This document shows positions 1 to 6,521 of a stretch of DNA of 11,148 bases, piece by piece. The first letter of the stretch is position 1. The number at the start of each line of letters is the position of its first letter. The notes below the pieces were generated by a model that did no database searches, was not told the origin of the DNA, and saw only the letters and a program-made list of their open reading frames with translations. The DNA is taken from contig JACMNW010000065.1 in assembly GCA_014378345.1 (NCBI GenBank), forward strand, positions 1-11,148, in the 5' to 3' direction. A program made the translations under genes and the position numbers. The stretch comes from Pseudorhodobacter sp. GTDB lineage: Bacteria; Pseudomonadota; Alphaproteobacteria; Rhodobacterales; Rhodobacteraceae.

Positions 1-54
1 CACTCGGCGCACCACTTGATTGACGACCATGTTCATTAAACGATCAAGGTTCAT
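1..54 (-). CDS. Small hypothetical protein, N-terminal fragment cut by the window edge
   Basis: Only the first 18 codons are in the window, reading MNLDRLMNMVVNQVVRRV from an ATG at 54-52 on the minus strand. An AAAGGAA Shine-Dalgarno-like stretch lies about 8 bases upstream of that start. The fragment is amphipathic, alternating basic residues (Arg5, Arg16, Arg17) with Met and Val. It resembles the start of short uncharacterised proteins I associate with Rhodobacteraceae, but that resemblance is from memory only. It is transcribed in the same direction as the downstream-reading enzyme gene at 116-895, whose stop lies 61 bases upstream of this start, so the two could be co-transcribed. I assign no function. 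The evidence is one clean start with a ribosome binding site, so it could still be a chance frame. Confidence 0.5.
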   Translation of the reverse strand, partial: MNLDRLMNMVVNQVVRRV

Positions 55-115
55 AGGGCCGTTCCTTTGAATCAAAAAGAAGGTGAGTATTTAGGCGAAA
101 AAGAAGCACAAGAGA

Positions 116-895
116 TCAGCTTTTCCCTTGATGCGCCGTCGCTGCAAAGTAGCCTGCGGTCAAGGCCGCCATCTGTGCCCGCCACGGGAATGGGCCATGG
201 CTTAGGCGGGCAGCCCCGAGGGCGGCAAGTGTGGCGGCGGGTGGGGCGCTTGGGCTCATCATCAGGTTTACGGGCAGAGTGGTGGTGGCGATCAGCGCCG
301 CTATCAGTGCGAGGTCAGTCAGGCCGGGGGCAAAGAAGCCTGAAGCGCCCGCCTTTGCGTAGGCCTGTGCGCGCTCAATCGCCTCGGGAAGATGGGCTGC
401 ATGTTGATCGACGGGGGCTTTCAGGAACACATCCGTGCGGGCATTGACGAAGAGGGGCACGCCGGCTGCCGCACCTGCGGCCACAACAGCACCCACGCGC
501 GCAGTTTGGGTGGCGATTGAATGCAGGCCCGTGCCGCCGACAATCTGATCCTCAAAGTTCACCCCAATCGCGCCCGCATCAATCAAACACCGGGTATTGG
601 CGGTGATACTGGCCGCATCAAGGGCATAGCCGCCCTCAAAATCCACGCTGAGTGGCACGGATATACACGCGACGATCCGTCGCACGTTTAGCAACACCGT
701 CTCCAGCGGGATCATCTCGCCATCGGGGTAGCCCATCGCGGTTGCCACCGGGTTGCTGCCTGTAGCAAGTGCTGGCGCTCCTGCGGCCTCTACGGTTTTG
801 GCCGATCCGGCATCCCAGATGTTATAGATCACGAGTGGATTGCCGGGTTGGTGCAGGGCGGCAAATGCATCGGCTTTATCGGCTTGAGTGGGCAT
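116..895 (-). CDS. Isocitrate lyase/PEP mutase superfamily enzyme, substrate unknown
   Basis: This 259-residue protein belongs to the isocitrate lyase/phosphoenolpyruvate mutase superfamily, whose members make or break C-C or C-P bonds in small 2-oxo or carboxy acids using Mg2+ in a TIM barrel. Visible landmarks in order are the loop GYPDGE (55-60, with the Asp that gates the active site in PEP mutase), VDFEGGY (84-90, metal-binding acidic residues), NFEDQ (113-117) and NARTD (151-155, substrate-binding Arg). I see no KKCGH-type catalytic cysteine loop, so it is not a true isocitrate lyase. No phosphonate genes are nearby, so PEP mutase itself is unlikely too. The length is typical of the short PEP-mutase-like group, which includes 2-methylisocitrate-lyase-like and oxaloacetate-hydrolase-like proteins. 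The ATG at 895 was chosen because family similarity begins at that residue and AAAAGG lies about 8 bases upstream. The open frame continues to 1225, but that part would overlap the opposing gene and looks like noise. Family assignment is firm; the reaction is unknown. Confidence 0.88.
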   Translation of the reverse strand: MPTQADKADAFAALHQPGNPLVIYNIWDAGSAKTVEAAGAPALATGSNPVATAMGYPDGEMIPLETVLLNVRRIVACISVPLSVDFEGGYALDAASITANTRCLIDAGAIGVNFEDQIVGGTGLHSIATQTARVGAVVAAGAAAGVPLFVNARTDVFLKAPVDQHAAHLPEAIERAQAYAKAGASGFFAPGLTDLALIAALIATTTLPVNLMMSPSAPPAATLAALGAARLSHGPFPWRAQMAALTAGYFAATAHQGKS

Positions 896-939
896 CGGGA
901 GCGGCCTTTTTGTGGGAAGAATGAAATTCTCGCCCAAGC

Positions 940-945
940 AGTATA
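940..945 (-). promoter_or_regulatory. Possible -10 element for the PEP mutase-like gene
   Basis: On the minus strand this reads TATACT, five of six matches to the sigma-70 -10 consensus, in otherwise GC-rich sequence. Transcription from it would start near 933 and give a leader of roughly 38 bases before the ATG at 895. I could not find a convincing -35 hexamer at 16-18 bases, so this is a weak call. The rest of the 896-1110 gap between the divergent genes shows no clear operator, small RNA or hairpin. Confidence 0.25.
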
Positions 946-1110
946 GCGCAGTCCGGCCCACGCCGTCGCCGCAAATCGGGCCGCAAGATCCGTCAAATGT
1001 GCAACAGGTTGCCAATGGTGGCGATTCTGGCGGTGGGGCCATCTGCGCTGCGGACAACTCGCCGATTTTTTGGTAGCGTCGGGCATGACACTGCTGACAG
1101 GACCAACCCC

Positions 1111-1443
1111 ATGTCGTGGCTAAGCCGCCTTGCCGAACGCCAGATGCAACGCGCCCGACTGCGCGGCGATATGCAAGTATTGGCGGGTGAAGGCAAACCC
1201 CTGCCCGACCGCACTGCAGATGCATTTGTATCCGCGGGGGACGCCATCGGGTTTCGCATCATGGCTGAGGCGGGCGTACTGCCGGAAGAAATTATTCTGA
1301 AAAAAGAAGCCGCCGCACAACGGGCGCATCTGGCAACCTTGACCGCGCCCGATCGCCGCAAACGGGCGATGGAGGAACTTGCCCGGCTGGAAATGCGGCA
1401 GGCCATAGCAGAAGAGGCGCGCCGCCGCTTCATGAAGGACTGA
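1111..1443 (+). CDS. DUF1992 family protein (DnaJ subfamily C member 28 conserved domain)
   Basis: This 110-residue, highly charged and probably all-helical cytosolic protein matches the DUF1992 family. That domain is also found in the eukaryotic DNAJC28 protein, though there is no J domain here. The diagnostic N-terminal pattern is present: MSWLSRLAER, then GEGKPLP at 26-32, then AGVLPEE at 54-60. The C-terminal third (about 80-110) is rich in Arg, Glu and Ala and looks like a long helix. The open frame begins at 997, but the ATG at 1111 was preferred because the family signature begins there and ACAGGA lies about 8 bases upstream; the 38 extra residues look non-conserved. It is divergent from the PEP mutase-like gene and convergent with meaB, so it is probably transcribed alone. 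Its biochemical role is not established. Confidence 0.85.
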   Translation: MSWLSRLAERQMQRARLRGDMQVLAGEGKPLPDRTADAFVSAGDAIGFRIMAEAGVLPEEIILKKEAAAQRAHLATLTAPDRRKRAMEELARLEMRQAIAEEARRRFMKD

Positions 1444-1450
1444 GGCCTCA
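1441..1450. repeat. Ten-base perfect palindrome over a stop codon
   Basis: TGAGGCCTCA is its own reverse complement and includes the stop codon of the DUF1992 gene. It sits in the 19-base gap between two convergent genes. It has no loop and is not followed by a T run on either strand, so it is not a convincing intrinsic terminator. It may be chance. Confidence 0.4.
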
Positions 1451-1462
1451 AGGGGCAACGGT

Positions 1463-2437
1463 TTACCGCCCTAACAGCGCCAGTAACTCTGCCGCCGCCG
1501 CTTCGGGCGTTTTGCCCCCCTGCGCCACCGCCGCCCCCAACACCGCCATCAGCCCCGATGCGGGTTCACGCGACAGCGCCGCAAGCAAGCCATGGCGCAC
1601 CTCGGCCTCAAACCATTGGCGCGCTTGTTCCGCGCGCCGGGCTTGCCAGTGGCCATGCATGCGACGCCAATCGGCAAGACTTTGGACATCCGCCCATGCC
1701 TCTGCCAAACCCGTTTGCTCCAGCGCCGACACGGTGCGCGCGCAAGGAAACCCATCCGGATCTTGCGCGCGGCCCCGCAGCAGGTGCAAGGCACCCGCAT
1801 AATCGGCGCAGGTTCGCATCGCGGCGGCTTTCAAATCGCCGTCGGCCTTGTTGACCAAAATCAGATCGGCCATTTCCATGATGCCGCGTTTGACGCCTTG
1901 CAATTCATCGCCGCCCGCCGGAGCCATCAGCAAAACGAAAATATCGCACAGCTCTGCCACCATCGTCTCTGACTGGCCAACGCCCACGGTTTCGATCAGC
2001 ACCACATCGAACCCGGCGCCTTCGCACAAAGCCACCGCTTCACGTGTGCGCCGCGCCACACCGCCCAGATGGGTTTGGCTGGGCGACGGACGAATAAACG
2101 CCAATGGGTCGCGCGACAGCCGTTCCATGCGGGTTTTATCGCCGAGGATCGACCCGCCTGACAGCACCGATGACGGGTCCACCGCCAGCACCGCAACCCG
2201 CAACCCCAGCCCGGTGAGCATCAGGCCAAAGCTTTCCAGAAACGTCGATTTGCCCACCCCCGGCGTGCCGGAAAGGCCAATGCGCAGCGCCTGACGCCCG
2301 GTTTTCCCCAACGCCTCCAGCAAGATTAAAGCCTGCGCCCGGTGGTCGGCCCGCGTGCTTTCCACCAGCGTGATGGCCCGCGCCAAAGCACGCCTTTCCC
2401 CCGCCGTAACCCCGGATGCGAGGTCTGAATGATCCAT
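1463..2437 (-). CDS. meaB: MeaB, GTPase chaperone of methylmalonyl-CoA mutase (ArgK family)
   Basis: MeaB is a G3E-family P-loop GTPase that gates adenosylcobalamin loading of methylmalonyl-CoA mutase and protects it, supporting propionyl-CoA catabolism in the cytosol. The 324-residue product shows the full motif set: the Walker A loop GTPGVGKST (57-65), VDPSS (86-90), GGSILGDKTRM (94-104), LGGVA (124-128), the switch segment ETVGVGQSE (149-157) and the guanine-specificity motif NKAD (196-199). An N-terminal helical arm precedes the GTPase domain and a helical C-terminal segment follows, as in the family. The ATG at 2437 is preceded by AGGGG at a spacing of about 7 bases. The open frame runs upstream to 3073, but that part lies antisense to hrpB and carries no family similarity. 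The mutase gene is not within this window, so the pair is not adjacent here. Confidence is high. Confidence 0.95.
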   Translation of the reverse strand: MDHSDLASGVTAGERRALARAITLVESTRADHRAQALILLEALGKTGRQALRIGLSGTPGVGKSTFLESFGLMLTGLGLRVAVLAVDPSSVLSGGSILGDKTRMERLSRDPLAFIRPSPSQTHLGGVARRTREAVALCEGAGFDVVLIETVGVGQSETMVAELCDIFVLLMAPAGGDELQGVKRGIMEMADLILVNKADGDLKAAAMRTCADYAGALHLLRGRAQDPDGFPCARTVSALEQTGLAEAWADVQSLADWRRMHGHWQARRAEQARQWFEAEVRHGLLAALSREPASGLMAVLGAAVAQGGKTPEAAAAELLALLGR

Positions 2438-2466
2438 GCGCTGCCCCTGTGGCTTGCCTTTTGGCG

Positions 2467-2496
2467 TATCTAGCCGGGTTGACGCAGGAAAGTCAC
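2467..2496 (-). promoter_or_regulatory. Candidate sigma-70-type promoter for meaB
   Basis: Read on the minus strand, a -35-like GTGACT (2496-2491) is followed after 18 bases by a -10-like TAGATA (2472-2467). Transcription would start near 2460 and give a leader of about 22 bases containing the AGGGG ribosome binding site. The hexamers match the consensus at only four and three of six positions, so this is tentative. Confidence 0.28.
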
Positions 2497-2508
2497 GCGA
2501 ACCATATG
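2479..2508 (+). promoter_or_regulatory. Candidate sigma-70-type promoter for hrpB
   Basis: TTGACG (2479-2484, five of six matches to -35) is followed after 18 bases by CATATG (2503-2508, three of six to -10). Transcription would start near 2515, downstream of the upstream candidate starts at 2416 and 2506. This supports the hrpB start at 2542, which has AAGGG 4 bases upstream. The -35 lies inside the spacer of the opposing meaB promoter candidate, so the two promoters would compete. Confidence 0.33.
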
Positions 2509-2541
2509 GCAAGGGGCGCGCATGTCGGCGATAAGGGATGG

Positions 2542-5061
2542 ATGACCGACGCCCCCTTCTTAAATGATGCCCTGCCCATTGATGACGCCCTGCCTGCCTT
2601 GCGTGACGCTTTGGCGAGCCACCGCATGGCCGTGCTGCAAGCGCCACCGGGGGCTGGCAAAACCACCCGCGTGCCGCTGGATATGCTGGCACATGAAAAT
2701 GCGCTTGGCCTGACCGAAGGCCGCATCCTGATGCTGGAACCGCGCCGTTTGGCCGGGCGGGGGGCGGCGGAACGAATGGCGGAAAGTCTGGGGCAGGCCG
2801 TGGGCCAGACTGTCGGCTACCGGATGCGGGGGGAAACGGCTGTTTCCGCCACCACGCGGATCGAGGTGGTGACCGAAGGCATTCTGACCCGGATGATCCA
2901 ATCGGACCCATCACTTGATGGCATTGCCGCCCTGATCTTTGACGAATTTCATGAACGCAGCCTGAATGCGGATTTGGGGCTGGCGCTGGCTTTGGAGGTG
3001 CGGGGGGCCATCCGCCCTGATCTGATGATCCTTGTGATGTCGGCCACGCTGGAGGCGGGGCCGGTTGCAGCACTGATGGGCGGTGCCCCGGTTATCACAT
3101 CGCAGGGGCGCGCCTATCCGGTGGAAACGCGCTGGCTGGCCCGGCCTGTTGACGCCAAACTGCGGCTGGAGGCGGCTGTGGCAAGTCTTGTGATGCAAGC
3201 CGAAGAAGAAAGCCGCGATCTGGGCGGCGGGCTGTTGGTTTTTTTACCCGGAGAAGGCGAAATCAGGCGGGTGGAAGGGTTGCTTAGCGGTCGGCTGCCG
3301 CCGGATTGCGTGATCCGCCCGCTGTTTGGGGCGATGGATTTTGCCGCCCAGCGCGCGGCTTTGGCCCCGGTGCAGGGCCGCAAAATCGTGCTGGCCACGG
3401 CGATTGCCGAAACCTCGCTGACACTGCCCGATATTCGGGTTGTGGTGGATGGCGGGAAAGCACGCCGCGCGCGGTTTGACCCCAATACCGGCATGGCGCG
3501 ACTGGTGACCGAACGGGTGACAAAGGCCGAGGCGGAACAGCGCCGGGGCCGCGCGGGCCGGGTGGCGGCCGGGCTGTGCTACCGGATGTGGACACGCGGC
3601 GAAGAAGGCGGCTTGGCCGCCTATCCGCCAGCCGAGATTGAGGCGACTGATCTGACAGGGTTGGCGTTGGAGTTGGGGCTATGGGGCACCGGATCACTGG
3701 CGTTCCTGACGCCGCCAAACCCCGGCGCGTTGGCAGAGGCGCGCCGTCTTTTGACCGATCTTGGAGCATTGAACAATGGCAGGATCACCCCACACGGCAC
3801 GGCTTTGGCTGCCCGCCCCCTGCACCCCCGCCTTGCGCATATGCTGCTTGCATCCGGGGCCAGCTCAGCGGCCGTAACGCTTGCAGCCTTATTGGCGGAA
3901 CGTGATCCGGTGCGCGGCGCCCCGCCTGATCTGGCCCTGCGCATGGCGGCCATCGCTGATCCGCGCCGCGTTGAGAGCGATTACCCCTACACCGTATCCC
4001 GCCCCGTAGTGGACCGTATCCGGGACGAGGCGAAACGCCTGACACGGGCTTTTCGGGGCGACAAGGGGCCGCGCGCGGTCCCCGCCCCGCCCCCGGTTCT
4101 GGCGCTATCGCTTGGCCAGTTGGCCGCCCTTGCCTACCCAGACCGTATTGGCCTGCGCCGCAAGGGCGATGCGCCGCGCTGGGTGCTGTCTGGCGGCACC
4201 GGGGCTGCAATGGAGGCGGGATTGCCGCTGTCAGTGGCCCGGTTGATCGTGGCTACGGATTTGGACGGCGACCCGCGGGAGGCCATGTTGCGGCAAGCCG
4301 TTTCTCTGTCTGAATCTGATCTTCGTGCACTTTACGGGCATGAAATCCATTGGCATTCCGTCTGCGACTGGTCGCGGCGTGAGGGGCGTGTTTTGGCACG
4401 CCAACAGGAATGCTACGGGGCGCTGGTGTTGGCGGACCGGGCTTGGACGGATGCCCCGCCTGATGCCATCGCGGCGGCGGCATTAGACGGGTTGCGCCAA
4501 ATTGGCCTGCCGATGGCCGCGCCTGCAAAACGCCTGCGCGCGCGGATTGAGCTTGCCCGCGCGGGGGGTGCCGATTGGCCCGATTGTTCGGACGCGGGGC
4601 TAGTGGGAAACGCCGAGGCTTGGCTTTTGCCACATCTGACCGGTCTGAAAACCGAAGGCCAGTTACGCGCGCTGGATCTGACTGATGCGTTGCGTGCCCG
4701 CCTGAGCTGGGGGCAAACGGCTGATCTTGACCGTCTGGCACCCGCCCATTTTGAAACGCCGTTGGGCCGCCGGGTGCCCATCGACTATGACGGCGATTTT
4801 CCGGGGATCGACGTCCGCCTGCAAGAATTGTTCGGTGTGACCGAGCATCCGACCGTCGGCACTGCCCGTCTGCCCCTGCGCATAACCTTGCTGTCGCCCG
4901 GCCAGCGGCCGGTGCAGGTCACCACCGATTTGCCGGGCTTTTGGGCCAACACCTATGCCGATGTGCGCCGCGACATGCGGGGGCAATATCCGCGCCATCC
5001 GTGGCCGGAAGATCCGACGCAAGCCGAACCCACAGTGCGGGCAAAGCCAAGGGGCACCTAG
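2542..5061 (+). CDS. hrpB: HrpB, DEAH-box ATP-dependent RNA helicase
   Basis: This is an 839-residue superfamily 2 helicase of the DEAH/RHA type and of the HrpB branch, in the same size range as E. coli HrpB. The helicase motifs appear in order: motif I GAGKTTR (37-43), motif II DEFH (134-137, the HrpB variant of DEAH), motif III SATL (167-170), motif V around ATAIAETSLT (285-294) and motif VI QRRGRAGR (333-340). These are followed by the winged-helix/HA2-like region. The C-terminal HrpB-specific domain is clear, with LLSPGQRPVQVT and then RGQYPRHPWPEDP near the end. It should act in the cytosol on RNA, but the cellular role of HrpB is poorly defined. I chose ATG 2542 because HrpB similarity starts there, AAGGG sits 4 bases upstream, and a promoter candidate ends near 2508. 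The frame is open from 2416, giving up to 42 extra residues. It is divergent from meaB. No frameshift or missing motif is seen. Confidence 0.95.
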   Translation: MTDAPFLNDALPIDDALPALRDALASHRMAVLQAPPGAGKTTRVPLDMLAHENALGLTEGRILMLEPRRLAGRGAAERMAESLGQAVGQTVGYRMRGETAVSATTRIEVVTEGILTRMIQSDPSLDGIAALIFDEFHERSLNADLGLALALEVRGAIRPDLMILVMSATLEAGPVAALMGGAPVITSQGRAYPVETRWLARPVDAKLRLEAAVASLVMQAEEESRDLGGGLLVFLPGEGEIRRVEGLLSGRLPPDCVIRPLFGAMDFAAQRAALAPVQGRKIVLATAIAETSLTLPDIRVVVDGGKARRARFDPNTGMARLVTERVTKAEAEQRRGRAGRVAAGLCYRMWTRGEEGGLAAYPPAEIEATDLTGLALELGLWGTGSLAFLTPPNPGALAEARRLLTDLGALNNGRITPHGTALAARPLHPRLAHMLLASGASSAAVTLAALLAERDPVRGAPPDLALRMAAIADPRRVESDYPYTVSRPVVDRIRDEAKRLTRAFRGDKGPRAVPAPPPVLALSLGQLAALAYPDRIGLRRKGDAPRWVLSGGTGAAMEAGLPLSVARLIVATDLDGDPREAMLRQAVSLSESDLRALYGHEIHWHSVCDWSRREGRVLARQQECYGALVLADRAWTDAPPDAIAAAALDGLRQIGLPMAAPAKRLRARIELARAGGADWPDCSDAGLVGNAEAWLLPHLTGLKTEGQLRALDLTDALRARLSWGQTADLDRLAPAHFETPLGRRVPIDYDGDFPGIDVRLQELFGVTEHPTVGTARLPLRITLLSPGQRPVQVTTDLPGFWANTYADVRRDMRGQYPRHPWPEDPTQAEPTVRAKPRGT

Positions 5062-5175
5062 GGCCATTTGCCCGTGCCCGTTGCAATCTGCGTAATAAAG
5101 CGTGTTCGCAATGGGGCTTTCCTATCGCTGTTGCGCCCCGTAATCAGGCCACTGCAAACATAGGGGCACCTGACG

Positions 5176-6369
5176 ATGGCAACAGCGATTTCAGCAGTGC
5201 GGCGCGGCAGAATGGCCTCTGCGGCAATGTTTTTGGTCAATGGCTTGTTGATGGGGTCATGGGCCCCGCAAATTCCACTTTTGTTGCCGCGCCACCAGAT
5301 TACAGAGACCACGCTGGGCTTGCTGATCTTTTTGCTGGGCGTCGGCGCGGTGGGGGCGATGGCGTTAACAGGTGGGTTGATCGGGCGGTTTGGCAGCCGC
5401 CGGGTTTTACAGGTTTTCGCACTGGCAGCACCCTTCACCTTGGCGGCTGCCGTGCTGCCGCCCAACCTGTGGGCCTTGTCGTTGAGCCTTGTGGTCATGG
5501 GCGCGCTGATCGGCTGCATGGATGTGTCGATGAATGCCAACGCCGTCGAAGTGGAGCGTCACCTTGGCCGCGCCATCATGTCGTCCAGCCATGGATTTTG
5601 GAGCCTTGGTGGCTTTCTTGGTGGCAGCGTGGGCGGCTGGATCATTGCGCGTGTCGGTGCCGAAGGGCAAGCGCTGCTGGTGGCAGTGGTGGCGTTGCTG
5701 GCCGTTCTTTTGGCACGCCCGTATCTGCTGGAGGATGCGCCCAAGGCCGCTGGTTCGGCACAAACGGCGCCGCCAAAGGGCTGGCCTAAAAATCCCGCCA
5801 TTTATATTCTGGGGGTGATGGCCCTTTTGTCAATGATCCCCGAAGGCGCGGTGTTGGATTGGGCAGCGCTGTATCTGCAACAAGAACATGGCACTGGCGT
5901 TAGCACCGCTGGTTTGGCGTTTGCGCTGTTTTCGGCCACTATGGCCGTGATGCGGTTTGCGGGTGATGCGCTGCGCAACCGATTTGGCGCTGTGCAAACG
6001 CTGCGCGCGTCTGCCTTGATTGCGGCGGCGGGTTTGCTGGGGGCAGCCCTTGCGCCGAGCGCCGTGCTGGTCATCGCCAGCTTTGCCATAGCCGGGCTGG
6101 GCGTGGCCAATCTGGTGCCGGTGATGTTTTCGGCGGCGGGCAACATGCCCGGAATGGCGGCCGGCATGGGCATTTCTATTGTCACAATGCTGGGGTATTC
6201 CGGCATTCTGATTGCTCCCTCCAGCATTGGATTTATTGCAGATCATATTGGCTTTCGGGTGACCTTTGGCACTTTGGCGCTGTTGCTGATTGCGGTTTCG
6301 GTGATGGCTGGCCGGGCCGCTGCGGCTGATTTTCAGACCACAGACCACCAGCCCATTCCCGCCACCTGA
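5176..6369 (+). CDS. Major facilitator superfamily transporter, YbjJ-like
   Basis: This 397-residue, strongly hydrophobic inner-membrane protein is a major facilitator superfamily member with about twelve predicted membrane helices and a cytoplasmic loop near residues 185-207. The motif A loop between helices 2 and 3 is visible as GGLIGRFGSRR (66-76). A degenerate second copy, GDALRNRFG (263-271), marks the start of the second half. DVSMNANAVEVE (116-127), HGFWSLGG (139-146) and EGAVLDWAALYL (223-234) resemble the E. coli YbjJ group, whose substrate is not known. The start is preceded by AGGGG at about 9 bases. It lies 114 bases after hrpB and 152 bases before bioB on the same strand. A role in moving biotin or a precursor is conceivable from position only and has no sequence support, because it is not a BioY-type or biotin-specific family. 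The stop codon falls inside a pentanucleotide repeat. Confidence 0.88.
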   Translation: MATAISAVRRGRMASAAMFLVNGLLMGSWAPQIPLLLPRHQITETTLGLLIFLLGVGAVGAMALTGGLIGRFGSRRVLQVFALAAPFTLAAAVLPPNLWALSLSLVVMGALIGCMDVSMNANAVEVERHLGRAIMSSSHGFWSLGGFLGGSVGGWIIARVGAEGQALLVAVVALLAVLLARPYLLEDAPKAAGSAQTAPPKGWPKNPAIYILGVMALLSMIPEGAVLDWAALYLQQEHGTGVSTAGLAFALFSATMAVMRFAGDALRNRFGAVQTLRASALIAAAGLLGAALAPSAVLVIASFAIAGLGVANLVPVMFSAAGNMPGMAAGMGISIVTMLGYSGILIAPSSIGFIADHIGFRVTFGTLALLLIAVSVMAGRAAAADFQTTDHQPIPAT

Positions 6370-6394
6370 CCTGATCTGAACTGAGCTGAGCTGG
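6365..6394 (+). repeat. Pentanucleotide repeat (NCTGA, six units) across the transporter stop
   Basis: Six consecutive 5-base units read CCTGA, CCTGA, TCTGA, ACTGA, GCTGA and GCTGG. The transporter's TGA stop (6367-6369) lies in the first unit. Because the period is five, successive TGA triplets fall in all three frames, so the tract stops translation whatever the frame. The first base of each unit varies, so it is an imperfect microsatellite. Confidence 0.75.
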
Positions 6395-6404
6395 GCGGGC
6401 CCGC
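6395..6404. repeat. GC-rich palindrome in the bioB leader
   Basis: GCGGGCCCGC is a perfect 10-base inverted repeat immediately after the pentamer tract. It might contribute to a terminator for the transporter transcript, but there is no loop and the nearest T run, at about 6420-6424, is some 16 bases downstream. A standard intrinsic terminator is therefore not supported. Confidence 0.3.
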
Positions 6405-6499
6405 TGCGGCAAATCACGCGTTTTACTTGGCGGGCTTGCAAATGGTTCTTGTGCGGCATACTCAATACCGACCTCTGGCTTACGCCGCTGTTGCACAAT

Positions 6500-6509
6500 T
6501 TACCTATAA
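6500..6509. promoter_or_regulatory. Candidate BioR operator upstream of bioB
   Basis: TTACCTATAA differs at one position from the alphaproteobacterial BioR box TTATMKATAA (M is A or C, K is G or T). BioR is a GntR-family repressor of biotin genes in many alphaproteobacteria. The site ends 12 bases before the bioB ATG and is the only close match in the 152-base leader. It overlaps TATAAA (6505-6510), which looks like a -10. Using that as the promoter would start the transcript near 6517 and cut off the AAGAGA ribosome binding site at 6511-6516. The true core promoter is therefore more likely upstream; TTGCAA at 6436 with CATACT at 6457 is a weak option. No bioR gene is in the window. Confidence 0.55.
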
Positions 6510-6521
6510 AAAGAGACCGCA

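Noticed and set aside
67..447. Plus-strand open frame of 126 codons
   Set aside because: It is antisense to the conserved C-terminal half of the PEP mutase-like gene, and its translation is low-complexity Arg/Gly/Ser.
822..831. TTATAGATCA, one mismatch from a BioR operator
   Set aside because: It lies inside the coding sequence, encoding part of the conserved VIYNIW segment, far from any biotin gene start. I take it as a chance match.
896..1225. N-terminal extension of the PEP mutase-like frame to an ATG at 1225 (369 residues in total)
   Set aside because: The extra 110 residues lie antisense to the DUF1992 gene, lack any family similarity, and a better start with a ribosome binding site exists at 895.
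2438..3073. N-terminal extension of the meaB frame to 3073 (536 residues in total)
   Set aside because: It runs antisense through the helicase core of hrpB, is rich in Pro, Arg and Ser as shadow frames in GC-rich DNA usually are, and MeaB has no such extension.
5113..5139. Possible hairpin GGGGC/GCCCC between hrpB and the transporter
   Set aside because: The stem is 5 base pairs with a 17-base loop and no T run follows, so it is not a credible terminator.
6505..6510. TATAAA as the -10 element of the bioB promoter
   Set aside because: Transcription would start near 6517, removing the AAGAGA ribosome binding site, and no -35 hexamer sits at the right distance. It is better read as part of the operator.
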